From positions 1 to 15,530 of the forward strand of contig QMMS01000077.1 in the NCBI GenBank assembly GCA_003647375.1: a stretch of 15,530 nucleotides of DNA. Direction: 5' to 3'. The notes under the pieces are model-generated. The model was not told the DNA's origin and ran no database searches. It worked only from the letters and a program-made list of their open reading frames with translations. Position numbers and translations under genes: made by a program. This document shows, in pieces, positions 1 through 7,278 of this stretch. Origin of the DNA: Deltaproteobacteria bacterium. Its GTDB lineage: Bacteria; Desulfobacterota; Desulfobacteria; Desulfobacterales; B30-G6. Each line of letters starts with the position of its first letter. Positions within the stretch are counted from its first letter, which is position 1.

Positions 1-1
1 T

Positions 2-679
2 GCCCGGTCCGACACCATCAGCATTACCTGGAGAGAGGATTTTATCAGGACCTTTCTCGAACGTGATATCCCGCAATTCGGTTTTACGATACCCTCAGTC
101 ATCATGAGAAGGTTCTGGACAATGCTTGCCCATTATCATGGTCAGCTTATGAACAACTCAAAGCTCGGACAGGCTTTAGGCGTCACACATCCTACAATAA
201 AAAGATACCTTGAAATACTGACCCAAACCTATATGGTTCGCGCCTTGCCTCCCTATGCAGCAAACATCAAGAAACGTCTTGTTAAATCTCATAAAATTTA
301 CCTGCGTGATTCCGGTATTCTGCACACATTGCTTGAAATTGACAGCCTGGAAGACCTCCTTGGTCATCCGGTAGTCGGGACATCCTGGGAAGGGTTCTGT
401 CTCGAACAGATCCTGGCCATGAGGCCTGAGTACCGGGCAAGTTTCTACCGGACCTCATCAGGAGAGGAAATCGACCTTGTCCTTGAACGTGGTAAAAGGC
501 GATTGGTCTTTGAATTCAAGGCATCAATATCCCCAAAGGTCTCTCGCGGATTTTCAAACACCCTGGAAGTTCTGAAGCCTGAACATACCTGGATTGTGGC
601 GCCAGTGAGGGAATCCTACCCGCTCCAACCCGGGGTTACGGTGGCCCATCTGCAAGATGTCCTTAATGCGTTGTCATAA
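2..679 (+). CDS. DUF4143-type AAA ATPase, C-terminal part (5' end outside window)
   Basis: The reading frame is open from the window edge (frame starting at position 2) to TAA at 677-679, so the N-terminal P-loop ATPase half lies upstream and only about 225 residues are visible. The visible part begins with a stretch containing TFLERDIPQFG, typical of the start of DUF4143 in the AAA_14/DUF4143 family. It continues through a winged-helix-like segment (LGQALGVTHPTIKRYLEIL) and ends in a nuclease-like fold with GEEIDLVLERG followed by VFEFKAS, which resembles a PD-(D/E)xK core (E-I-D ... E-F-K). The in-frame ATG at 104 is internal to this domain and is not a plausible start. Proteins of this family are common in anaerobes and their role is not well established; DNA binding or toxin-like functions have been suggested. 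The gene converges on the vWA-FHA gene with about 150 bp between them. Family assignment is fairly certain; function is not. Confidence 0.85.
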   Translation, partial: ARSDTISITWREDFIRTFLERDIPQFGFTIPSVIMRRFWTMLAHYHGQLMNNSKLGQALGVTHPTIKRYLEILTQTYMVRALPPYAANIKKRLVKSHKIYLRDSGILHTLLEIDSLEDLLGHPVVGTSWEGFCLEQILAMRPEYRASFYRTSSGEEIDLVLERGKRRLVFEFKASISPKVSRGFSNTLEVLKPEHTWIVAPVRESYPLQPGVTVAHLQDVLNALS

Positions 680-798
680 ACTGGTGTATTTCAACCCGAT
701 TCTTGCGCTTATAATATCGCGCTTCAGAAAGCAGATTTCTGGGAATAAATGGCCCGGATGCGCGGATTCTGGGATAAGCTGTAAGCAACTTCTAAATG

Positions 799-826
799 CC
801 TAACAGCCTATAGCCTACAGCCTTCG
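799..826 (+). repeat. Dispersed CTGTAGG-word repeat, copy 1 (partial)
   Basis: A short partial copy of a palindromic intergenic repeat found at three other places in the window. The segment CTATAGCCTACAGCCTTC here matches the right arm of copy 2 (2335-2418) in the same orientation. It lies in the convergent gap between the DUF4143 gene and the vWA-FHA gene, directly next to the latter's stop codon. Confidence 0.6.
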
Positions 827-828
827 GT

Positions 829-2172
829 TTATGACTTGAGATCCGGTTCGGTATCACTTTGTTGAATCATGACAGTTTCACCATAAGGTGCCATTTCCGG
901 CATCAGGAATCTAAACTCATATATCGCAAATTCGATTTTATCACCGCTCTTGAGCCGCATGGAAGTATTTTCTTTGACTTTAAAATCATTGAGTCTTGTA
1001 CCATTCGTGCTGCGATGGTCCTCAAGATAGTAGCAACCGTTTCTGTATTCTATGGTCGCATGCAGACTGGAGATGGAATCTTTTGGAATAACGATATCGT
1101 TGCTTTCATCCCGGCCTATCTTTACGACCTTATTTTGAATCGGGATAGACAAATCGGTCTCCGTCACCACATTCTCGGTATCGATGAGTTCTGCCTGGCC
1201 TTTCGGAGGCTCCTGGGGCAGCAAAGCCTCCGCCTGCTCCCTTACGGCCTGCCTCCCCGTAATTTCTCTTCTTTTATTCAGGTAAATCAAAACAACGACA
1301 ACGATGACAATGATAATGAGACCCGATAAAAGCAGCGGTAGGGGATTGGATATTTTATTGACGGTTTCCGTTGGTAACAGAGACGGGGCAGACGGCTGAA
1401 TATAGATCGGTTTGACCTGAATCGGCTCTGCTTTTTCCACAGGTTCCCGGGGAGCTTCCTCCGCCCTGGGTGTACTGATAATCCGGTCGATTTTCTCAAA
1501 AACAGCCGGTATATCCGCACTGTTGAAGGTTCTGAAATATTCACCTTCTGTTTTCAAGGCAAGGGTCTGAATAAGCCGGAAATCGGCCATCTCTGTAAAT
1601 GCTACGCCAAATACGCGAATGCCGGCTTGCTTGCAATCCATGGCGAGCTGGTCTCTCAACCACTCTTCTCCTGCGATATCCTGTTCCTTGTTGCCGGTAT
1701 CAACGATTCCATCGGTGAGCAGAACAATAATTTTTTCTGCATCCTCGCGGCCATTCGACTTGAGTTCATAAATAGCTCTCTCAACCCCGGATGGCGTGTT
1801 GGTGAACTGGCCTTTGTAATCGATTCTATCAAGACTTTTCATGAATCTTTCACCATCCGCAACGGTATCGATGCAACTCAGCGCTTCGATGAGGGTTGCT
1901 TCCTGGTCAAAAGTGACCATGCCGACCCGGAAACCCTCTTTGAGGTTCATCAAAAACTTCGTAACAACTTCCCTGGTAATAAACTGTGGATCATTGGCAA
2001 TCATGCTCCCGGAGTTATCCAAAAGAAATATCACGTCTACCTTCAACGTCTTATTCGCATCGGGTGCTTCCCTTTCCTGCGCAAAAATACCCCAACCGCA
2101 AACCATCATCAGGCTCATCGTCAAACAGCTCAAAATGACGATTTTACGAATCGCTTTTCCGGCAGATTTCAT
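829..2172 (-). CDS. Membrane-anchored vWA-FHA protein
   Basis: 447 aa. Residues 1-31 form a signal peptide with a basic N-terminus, a hydrophobic core and a likely cleavage after IFA. A von Willebrand factor A domain follows (about 44-230). Its metal-site motif is D52-N-S-G-S56, with a later LLTDG strand that fits the third MIDAS loop. A proline-rich stretch leads to a transmembrane helix (about 277-300, LLLSGLIIIVIVVVVLIYL). An FHA domain (about 340-425) shows the expected IGR, SxxH (SSLH) and STNGT residues that bind phosphothreonine. Predicted topology is vWA in the periplasm and FHA in the cytoplasm. The cytoplasmic FHA domain is a natural reader of phosphorylation by the two neighbouring Ser/Thr kinases (inference). 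The ATG is supported by AAAGGA upstream at good spacing and by a sigma70-like promoter at 2237-2264. Cys25 in the signal peptide is preceded by Val, so a lipobox is unlikely. Confidence 0.92.
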   Translation of the reverse strand: MKSAGKAIRKIVILSCLTMSLMMVCGWGIFAQEREAPDANKTLKVDVIFLLDNSGSMIANDPQFITREVVTKFLMNLKEGFRVGMVTFDQEATLIEALSCIDTVADGERFMKSLDRIDYKGQFTNTPSGVERAIYELKSNGREDAEKIIVLLTDGIVDTGNKEQDIAGEEWLRDQLAMDCKQAGIRVFGVAFTEMADFRLIQTLALKTEGEYFRTFNSADIPAVFEKIDRIISTPRAEEAPREPVEKAEPIQVKPIYIQPSAPSLLPTETVNKISNPLPLLLSGLIIIVIVVVVLIYLNKRREITGRQAVREQAEALLPQEPPKGQAELIDTENVVTETDLSIPIQNKVVKIGRDESNDIVIPKDSISSLHATIEYRNGCYYLEDHRSTNGTRLNDFKVKENTSMRLKSGDKIEFAIYEFRFLMPEMAPYGETVMIQQSDTEPDLKS

Positions 2173-2192
2173 ATTCCCATCCTTTCACGCAT

Positions 2193-2211
2193 AAAATCGA
2201 TCAACGATTTT
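2193..2211. promoter_or_regulatory. Inverted repeat in vWA-FHA leader
   Basis: A perfect 7-bp inverted repeat, AAAATCG-atcaa-CGATTTT, lies between the predicted transcription start and the ribosome binding site of the vWA-FHA gene. It could be an operator or an mRNA hairpin. The symmetry is seen directly; the role is a guess. Confidence 0.45.
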
Positions 2212-2236
2212 TAGATATCAGAATTGTGCCAAAAAG

Positions 2237-2264
2237 ATTATGTTCAGGGTCCTTGAAATGTCAA
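2237..2264 (-). promoter_or_regulatory. Sigma70-like promoter of vWA-FHA gene
   Basis: On the minus strand a perfect TTGACA (2259-2264) is followed 16 nt later by CATAAT (2237-2242, 5 of 6 matches to TATAAT). This places the start of transcription near 2230, about 60 nt upstream of the ATG. Confidence 0.5.
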
Positions 2265-2294
2265 GAATTTTTCAGACAGCGGCAGATTGTTTCA

Positions 2295-2323
2295 TTGACA
2301 CGATGGTAAGTTTAGCATATTTT
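2295..2323 (+). promoter_or_regulatory. Candidate promoter of ExeA-OmpA gene
   Basis: TTGACA (2295-2300), a 17-nt spacer and TATTTT (2318-2323, 4 of 6 matches) on the plus strand. If used, the leader would be about 180 nt long and would contain the palindromic repeat at 2335-2418. Confidence 0.35.
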
Positions 2324-2334
2324 ATTAAAAGGCG

Positions 2335-2418
2335 TATAGGCTGTAGACTATTAGACTGTAGGTTGCTAACAGTCTATAGCCTACAGCCTTCTGTATTCCG
2401 GCTTCTGACTCCTGGATT
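2335..2418 (+). repeat. Dispersed CTGTAGG-word palindromic repeat, copy 2
   Basis: The core 2338-2389 folds on itself. The left arm AGGCTGTAGACTATTAGACTG matches the reverse complement of the right arm with one substitution and one extra base, around a loop of about 9 nt. The right flank carries CTGTATTC, also found next to copy 3. The orientation is the same as copies 1 and 3. Confidence 0.75.
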
Positions 2419-2506
2419 CTTTCTTTGAGCGGTCGAAGCCTTGTCCCTATGGAGCGACAACGTCGCGTTTTATATTATCGTGATCTGATTCTATTGAGGT
2501 CAACAG

Positions 2507-4042
2507 ATGTATCTTTCGCATTTCAATCTAAAGATAAAACCCTTCCGAATCAGTCCAGATCCCAAATTCCTGTGGCTGGGCGAAACCCACAAAGAAGCCT
2601 TGGCCATGCTGAAATACGGCATCCATGACAACTGCGGCTTTCTTTTGCTTTCCGGTGATGTCGGAACCGGTAAAACAACACTGATCAACGGCCTTCTGGA
2701 GAGCCTTGACGACCAGACCCTGATCGCCATGATCTCTGATCCAGACCTCGAAAAACTCGATTTCTATAATTTCCTCACCCAGGCATTCGACATAAAGAAA
2801 ACCTTCAAAAGCAAGGGCGACTTTCTGGTTCATTTTATTCATTTCCTCCACAAAGCCAACGCGGACGACAAAAAAGTTCTCATTATCATCGACGAAGCAC
2901 AGCGTCTCAGCCACGAAATTATGGAAGAAATTCGCCAGCTGTCCAACATTGAAAAAAAAGATACCAAATTGTTGAATGTTTTCCTTGTCGGACAACACGA
3001 AATCATCGAAGCACTCAACGAAACCAGAAACAGGGCGCTCCTACAGCGCATTACCATGAAGTACCTGGTCGGCCCACTCAAACACGAGGATGTCGAAAAT
3101 TATATCGCTTTCAGGCTCAAAGTTGCCGGAACCGAGAAAAAGATCTTTTCCAGCGGAGCCATTCGCCAGATCATCTCTTTCTCGAATGGTTACCCGCGTC
3201 TGATCAATATCATTTGTGATCATGCCCTGCTGACAACCTATGTAAAGGGCAAACAAAAGGTTGATGCTACAATCATCAAGGAAAGTGCCAGGGACCTCCA
3301 CATTAATGTGGAACAGCCCAAAGGGAGCCAGGTGAATATACGCTTCATCGACCGCCTGGCCGATGCCTTCCGGCATCCACTTCAAATAACGCTTTCCGGC
3401 ATATTGCTCTATCTTGGGTTGCTGATTTTGATAATGAGTACCGCCGGCATCATCTTATTCAAATCCGGTTTTATACCATCCTTGATTACCGATATGCTTC
3501 CGGTAAAATCGACTCAGCCCCAGCATCTGAGCATGGCGCCGGATAATACCACACCGGCTCTAAAACCGTCAGTAGAATCATTGTCGTCCCCTGATCTCAC
3601 CGCCCAGCCTGCCAATGAAGCTCCGGAACTCGAAACGGGTGCGCAGGAAAAAAGCACTTCCCCACCACCCGCGGAACCGGCGCCGACGCCACCCCCTTTT
3701 CAGGATAAAATGTTTACGGTTCAGTTCCCGTCTGACTCCAATGAATTCTCACCAGATGCGTATACGCTTCTGGATGACATCATCGACACGGCCCTGGGGT
3801 ATCAGGGTCTGGAGATTCTAATCACGGGTTACTCTGATTCAGTGGGGAATATAGGCTACAACAAACAATTGTCAAAGTTTCGAGCGACGGTTGTCAAGAG
3901 CTACCTGGTGGGTCATGGCATCGACCCAAAACGCATTCTCGTATCAGGAATGGGTCCTGACAATCCCATAGCCACTAATGATACGCCGGAAGGCAGACAA
4001 TTAAACAGGCGAGTGGAGATCTTGCTGAAAAGCAAGCAATAG
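2507..4042 (+). CDS. ExeA/GspA-like AAA ATPase fused to OmpA peptidoglycan-binding domain
   Basis: 511 aa. The N-terminus (YLSHFNLKIKPFRISPDPKF) is the typical start of ExeA-type ATPases. Walker A is GDVGTGKTT (50-58) and Walker B is VLIIIDE (124-130), followed by AQRLS. The ATPase region ends near 280. A single transmembrane helix spans about 291-318 and is followed by a Pro/Ala/Ser-rich linker (about 330-400). The last 105 residues are an OmpA C-terminal domain. It contains ITGYSDSVGNIGYN and LSKFRA, which keep the Asp and Arg that bind the diaminopimelate of peptidoglycan. Aeromonas ExeA has the same logic (ATPase, TM, peptidoglycan-binding) but with a different wall-binding domain, and it helps insert the secretin through the cell wall. 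A similar wall-anchored assembly or remodelling role is inferred here; no secretin gene is in the window. The start is supported by GAGG 8 nt upstream. It is divergent from the vWA-FHA gene. Confidence 0.92.
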   Translation: MYLSHFNLKIKPFRISPDPKFLWLGETHKEALAMLKYGIHDNCGFLLLSGDVGTGKTTLINGLLESLDDQTLIAMISDPDLEKLDFYNFLTQAFDIKKTFKSKGDFLVHFIHFLHKANADDKKVLIIIDEAQRLSHEIMEEIRQLSNIEKKDTKLLNVFLVGQHEIIEALNETRNRALLQRITMKYLVGPLKHEDVENYIAFRLKVAGTEKKIFSSGAIRQIISFSNGYPRLINIICDHALLTTYVKGKQKVDATIIKESARDLHINVEQPKGSQVNIRFIDRLADAFRHPLQITLSGILLYLGLLILIMSTAGIILFKSGFIPSLITDMLPVKSTQPQHLSMAPDNTTPALKPSVESLSSPDLTAQPANEAPELETGAQEKSTSPPPAEPAPTPPPFQDKMFTVQFPSDSNEFSPDAYTLLDDIIDTALGYQGLEILITGYSDSVGNIGYNKQLSKFRATVVKSYLVGHGIDPKRILVSGMGPDNPIATNDTPEGRQLNRRVEILLKSKQ

Positions 4043-4047
4043 ACAGT

Positions 4048-4137
4048 CGGAAATGATTTTGTAACTTGGTGTATCTTTAGTGCAAGCTCATATGCCATCT
4101 GGAAAACAGTCAAGTCTCGATATCCCCGATACGCCAT
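4048..4137 (-). pseudogene. Truncated four-helix-bundle (23S rRNA IVS-type) protein gene
   Basis: An ATG at 4137 has a good ribosome binding site (AAAGGA, 6 nt spacing) and encodes 30 residues that begin MAYRGYRDLTVFQMAYELAL and continue through KIHQVTKSFP. This is the typical first helix of the four-helix-bundle proteins (S23/IVP family), normally about 115-130 aa. Homology stops at KSFP. The frame then runs antisense into the 3' end of the ExeA-like gene, so three of the four helices are missing. It lies 38 bp downstream of the kinase 1 stop in the same direction. This is best read as a remnant left by a deletion or rearrangement. Confidence 0.7.
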
Positions 4138-4175
4138 TCCCGATCCTTTTTCCTTTCTCTTGAGCGCTTTTCTGC

Positions 4176-5450
4176 TTACTCCCTACTCGGCCTCCTGCCC
4201 TCCAACTCCGACATCTTCTCGATAATCATCCGGACATGTTTGCCCATATCCCCGGCATGCGCATAGCGTTTGTCATGATCCTTCACCAACGCATTATTCA
4301 AAACCGTGAGAATAGGTTTGTTTATACCCGGCATGTATTCCGTGGGAGGCGTCGGGTTGACAGACGTGATCTGGTACATGATGGCCGCCATGTTCTCTCC
4401 ATCAAACGGCAATCTTCCCGTGAGGAGCTGGTAGAAAACAACGCCCAGTGAAAAGATATCGGATCTTCCTGAAAGTTTCAGGCCCCTGGTCTGTTCCGGG
4501 GACATATAGTAGGGTGTCCCTTTGATAATGCCCGTACGGGTTTTGGTACCCGTGGTTGCCCGGGCAAGGCCGAAGTCGGTTACCTTGATGGAGCCATCCC
4601 CCAGCAACATGATATTTGCGGGTTTGATATCTCTATGAATAATATCGTGCGTGTGGGCATATTCGAGGGCATCACATACCTGAGCAATGATTTCGAGGCA
4701 TTTCTTCACCGGAAATAGATTCTCCTGGGATGTGTATTTTTCAAGGCTCTCGCCTTTAAGATATTCCATGGCGAGAAATGATAAATCCAGGTCTTCACCC
4801 ACATCATAAATGGTGACAATATTCGGATGCGAAAGCTTGGCCACGACCTCGGCTTCGCGATAAAAATGGGTTTTGATGACATCGACGTTTTCTTCATCAA
4901 ACTCATCGGAAAAACGGATGGTCTTGATCGCTGTCAACCGGTTAAGAATGGGATCCTTGCCCTTATAGACAATTCCCATCGCCCCCCGGCCGATCTGTTC
5001 CAGAATTTCATACCTCCCCAGCTTTGGCAGCTTCTTTACCACGGTTTTAACCACCTGCGTCATCTCGGGCAACGGGATTGGCGCTTCGATTTCCGGTTGC
5101 TGTACTTCGTTGTCTTGCAGATCGACCGTATGCTGCAGCACTTCTACCGTACGTGACCTGCCCACAAAAAAACGTAATCCACCAAAAAACAATATACAGA
5201 TTGCCGCCAACCTCAACAGAATCTTGATGATCTGGACAATATCCTCATGGTTGGGCAGGATCAAAAGTAAAAAGTAGTCCACAAGATCAGAAAGAAATAA
5301 TATCAGCAGAAAACCCATTATCAGGTTGATGGCTGCGCCTATCTTTCCCCCGATATATTCATTTCTGGCACGGTTATATATCAGTAGCGTCATGATGTAG
5401 AAAACCAGAATCAGGAGCTGCGCCAACCAGTAGTTTAAACCATTGTCCAT
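4176..5450 (-). CDS. Membrane Ser/Thr protein kinase 1 (N-terminal three-helix module)
   Basis: 424 aa. Three hydrophobic segments (about 7-25, 37-65, 74-96) precede an approximately 45-residue linker and a Hanks-type kinase domain (about 147-410). Visible kinase motifs are the glycine loop GRGAMGIVY, Lys176 in AIKTI, the helix-C Glu199, HRD (272-274) with DIKPAN, DFG (292-294), a Thr/Gly-rich activation segment, and SPE (317-319) in place of APE. All catalytic residues are present, so it should be active. Basic residues after helices 1 and 3 and acidic ones after helix 2 predict an external N-terminus and a cytoplasmic kinase. The ATG overlaps the end of the DUF4388 gene by 16 bp, with AGG 8 nt upstream, suggesting translational coupling. 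There are no PASTA or C-terminal sensor domains. The last codons run into repeat-like sequence shared with the kinase 2 3' flank. Confidence 0.93.
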   Translation of the reverse strand: MDNGLNYWLAQLLILVFYIMTLLIYNRARNEYIGGKIGAAINLIMGFLLILFLSDLVDYFLLLILPNHEDIVQIIKILLRLAAICILFFGGLRFFVGRSRTVEVLQHTVDLQDNEVQQPEIEAPIPLPEMTQVVKTVVKKLPKLGRYEILEQIGRGAMGIVYKGKDPILNRLTAIKTIRFSDEFDEENVDVIKTHFYREAEVVAKLSHPNIVTIYDVGEDLDLSFLAMEYLKGESLEKYTSQENLFPVKKCLEIIAQVCDALEYAHTHDIIHRDIKPANIMLLGDGSIKVTDFGLARATTGTKTRTGIIKGTPYYMSPEQTRGLKLSGRSDIFSLGVVFYQLLTGRLPFDGENMAAIMYQITSVNPTPPTEYMPGINKPILTVLNNALVKDHDKRYAHAGDMGKHVRMIIEKMSELEGRRPSRE

Positions 5451-7111
5451 TCTAACGACCTGTACGTTTCTATTGTAGAAATAAAATACTTCGATAGAGG
5501 CATGAGATCTCTCTGTTTTGGGTCAGACATAAACCGGTTAAGCTTCGCCAAACTTGTTCGCGTGGGCTTACTCCCCAGCAGATGTTTTTCCTCCAGTAAA
5601 AGCTCGATTAATACCTGCTGAAACCCTTTGATAAAACTCATTTTGCTGAGCCGATGGCCCTCATTCGAAATATGACCTCGGATACTTTCAACATTAGTTG
5701 CGATATCGTCAGCAGCATGAAACCTGCATAAAAACGCTTCATGGTATTCCGAGTTTTTAAGTATCTTCTCAAGCAGAGTATGAGACTTCACTCCAAGGTT
5801 TTCTTCTAAATCCGTAATGAGTATCTGGGCAATTCTGCTGTAGAATGCGATAATCACGGCCCCACTGATGTCACTTAAATTTGGAATTGGAATACCGCTG
5901 CCGGTGCCTCCGGAAACAACTCCGCTCGATGTGGTACGTGCAAAAATATCTTCTGTTTCCATGGAACGTTTTTCACTCGCGAATAGTTTAGTGAGAAGGG
6001 GTATAAAAGATCCGGCGATGATCTTTTGTTCGGCCGGCATGCTCTCGATGAGAGTTATCATACGCCGAAGTGTGCCGTATACGGCCTTGGACCCCAGGAG
6101 TTGCTGTTCTTCCTTGAGAATCTGTACAATGGTGTTTTTAAAACCTGTTGCCAGATCAGTTGATTTCACCGGCTTTGAAGATCGCCCGATCCTTTCGCGA
6201 ATGTTTTTTACCATCGTGCTGGTTGTGTCCTCCGGACGTACCTCTTGAAGAAATGTGTCGTAATGCGGTGAAGACTCGATGCTGCCGGCAAGAATTGATG
6301 CGGCCTTTTTACCCCCCATCTCTGTGGAGAAATCTGAAAGAATCTCTTTGATCAAAGGTAAGAAAAAACGCATGATGGACTCGGCGGTGATCTGCTGCCC
6401 CTTTCTAATCTCTTGAGACGTTTTTTTTCTCTCGATAATGCCCTGAACAAAGAGACTGGTCAGGGCCCTGTAAACTGCAATACGTGTTTTGCCTGTCGAC
6501 TGGATAATCTGCGCAACAGTACGGTTGCCGTCGGCCAGGAGCATCACATCATAAACACCCTCGGTTGAAAGGCTGTTGGGACGTAAGGCCACGTCTTTCA
6601 TTTCAAAGACAACCTGATCATTTGGAATCAGGATCCGGTACTCCTTCCACCTCTCGGCCTCGGCAACCAGACGGATGGGATCCATATCCAGTTGGATATC
6701 TTCCACATATCCATCGAGTCCATCCGTGTAAATAAAGGTACCTTCTTTCCAGGTCAATGCTTTTGAAATAGCCTCTTTGAATTGCAGGTTCAACACCTTG
6801 ACCAAGTCCTCTTTTGTTACATATCCCTGTTCAATGAGGATAACACCCAGACGCTTATTTGATTTTGCACCAATTTCCAGAGCGTTCCGGATCTCTGCCT
6901 CTTGAACCAGTTTATCCGCCTTCAGCAATGCGCCCAGAGAAAGCTCTTCGGCAAGGTCGCCGCTGATGAAGACGATGCCGCCTTGCTTGAAATATATACG
7001 GGTAACTGAATCGTCGCTACTGACGTTCAGAATGCCCGTCTTTTTTTCGGCATGGATCATTCTCCCGATCGCAGACAACGAAAAAGTCTGGATGTCTCCC
7101 TGGATGGGCAT
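5435..7111 (-). CDS. DUF4388 (PATAN-like) protein with duplicated C-terminal helical domain
   Basis: 558 aa, no signal peptide or membrane segment. The first about 150 residues match the DUF4388 pattern: GDIQTFSLSAIGRMI, TGILNV and IYFKQGGIVFISG, then an alpha-helical insert containing LGVILIEQGYVTKEDL that resembles GspE/MshE N-terminal domains. A winged-helix-like segment follows (about 185-230). The C-terminal half holds two related copies of an approximately 105-residue helical unit (about 249-352 and 422-530). The pairs GFKNTIVQILKEEQQLLGSK and GFQQVLIELLLEEKHLLGSK show the duplication. DUF4388 proteins usually occur with two-component or Ser/Thr kinase signalling and gliding or polarity proteins. 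This gene overlaps kinase 1 by 16 bp and is probably co-transcribed with kinase 2 upstream. The start has AGGA at 6 nt spacing. A kinase partner or substrate role is inferred. Confidence 0.88.
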   Translation of the reverse strand: MPIQGDIQTFSLSAIGRMIHAEKKTGILNVSSDDSVTRIYFKQGGIVFISGDLAEELSLGALLKADKLVQEAEIRNALEIGAKSNKRLGVILIEQGYVTKEDLVKVLNLQFKEAISKALTWKEGTFIYTDGLDGYVEDIQLDMDPIRLVAEAERWKEYRILIPNDQVVFEMKDVALRPNSLSTEGVYDVMLLADGNRTVAQIIQSTGKTRIAVYRALTSLFVQGIIERKKTSQEIRKGQQITAESIMRFFLPLIKEILSDFSTEMGGKKAASILAGSIESSPHYDTFLQEVRPEDTTSTMVKNIRERIGRSSKPVKSTDLATGFKNTIVQILKEEQQLLGSKAVYGTLRRMITLIESMPAEQKIIAGSFIPLLTKLFASEKRSMETEDIFARTTSSGVVSGGTGSGIPIPNLSDISGAVIIAFYSRIAQILITDLEENLGVKSHTLLEKILKNSEYHEAFLCRFHAADDIATNVESIRGHISNEGHRLSKMSFIKGFQQVLIELLLEEKHLLGSKPTRTSLAKLNRFMSDPKQRDLMPLSKYFISTIETYRSLEWTMV

Positions 7112-7121
7112 ATTGTTTCCT

Positions 7122-7221
7122 AACTGTAGACTATTAGACCATTAGGCTGTAGGCTGTTAGGCTGCTTGCTGCTAAAAGTCTACAGCCTAATAGCCTACAG
7201 TCTATTGTTACTGTATTCTGC
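7122..7221 (+). repeat. Dispersed CTGTAGG-word palindromic repeat, copy 3
   Basis: It lies between kinase 2 and the DUF4388 gene. The outer arms ACTGTAGACTATTAG (7123-7137) and CTAATAGCCTACAGT (7187-7201) pair at 14 of 15 positions, and a second inner pairing joins 7144-7155 with 7178-7189. The block 7143-7197 is the inverted counterpart of 10598-10652 in copy 4 (53 of 55 identical). In mRNA it would form a long hairpin just upstream of the DUF4388 ribosome binding site. Confidence 0.8.
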
Positions 7222-7247
7222 TTACTGCCTACTACCTCTCAGGGCTT

Positions 7248-7277
7248 ACCCTCCGACCCTCCAACCCTCCAACCCTT
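7248..7277 (-). repeat. Period-8 tandem repeat forming a G-quadruplex motif on the mRNA strand
   Basis: On the plus strand the unit is ACCCTCCA, repeated about 3.7 times with one change. On the minus strand, which is the coding strand of kinase 2, this reads as four GGG runs separated by three 5-nt loops (TTGGA, TTGGA, TCGGA), a perfect G-quadruplex motif. It starts right after the kinase 2 stop codon. Confidence 0.75.
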
Positions 7278-7278
7278 C

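Larger units (their letters stand above)
2173..2506. other. Divergent intergenic region between vWA-FHA and ExeA-like genes
   Basis: A 334-bp divergent gap. It holds a minus-strand promoter, a hairpin in the vWA-FHA leader, a candidate plus-strand promoter, a palindromic repeat (copy 2) inside the predicted ExeA-like leader, and a small GCGAC-aac-GTCGC hairpin at 2454-2466. No protein-coding sequence is convincing here. Confidence 0.6.

Noticed and set aside
859..1329. 156-aa plus-strand frame
   Set aside because: It lies antisense inside the vWA-FHA gene, whose domains are clear on the minus strand, and its translation shows no domain pattern.
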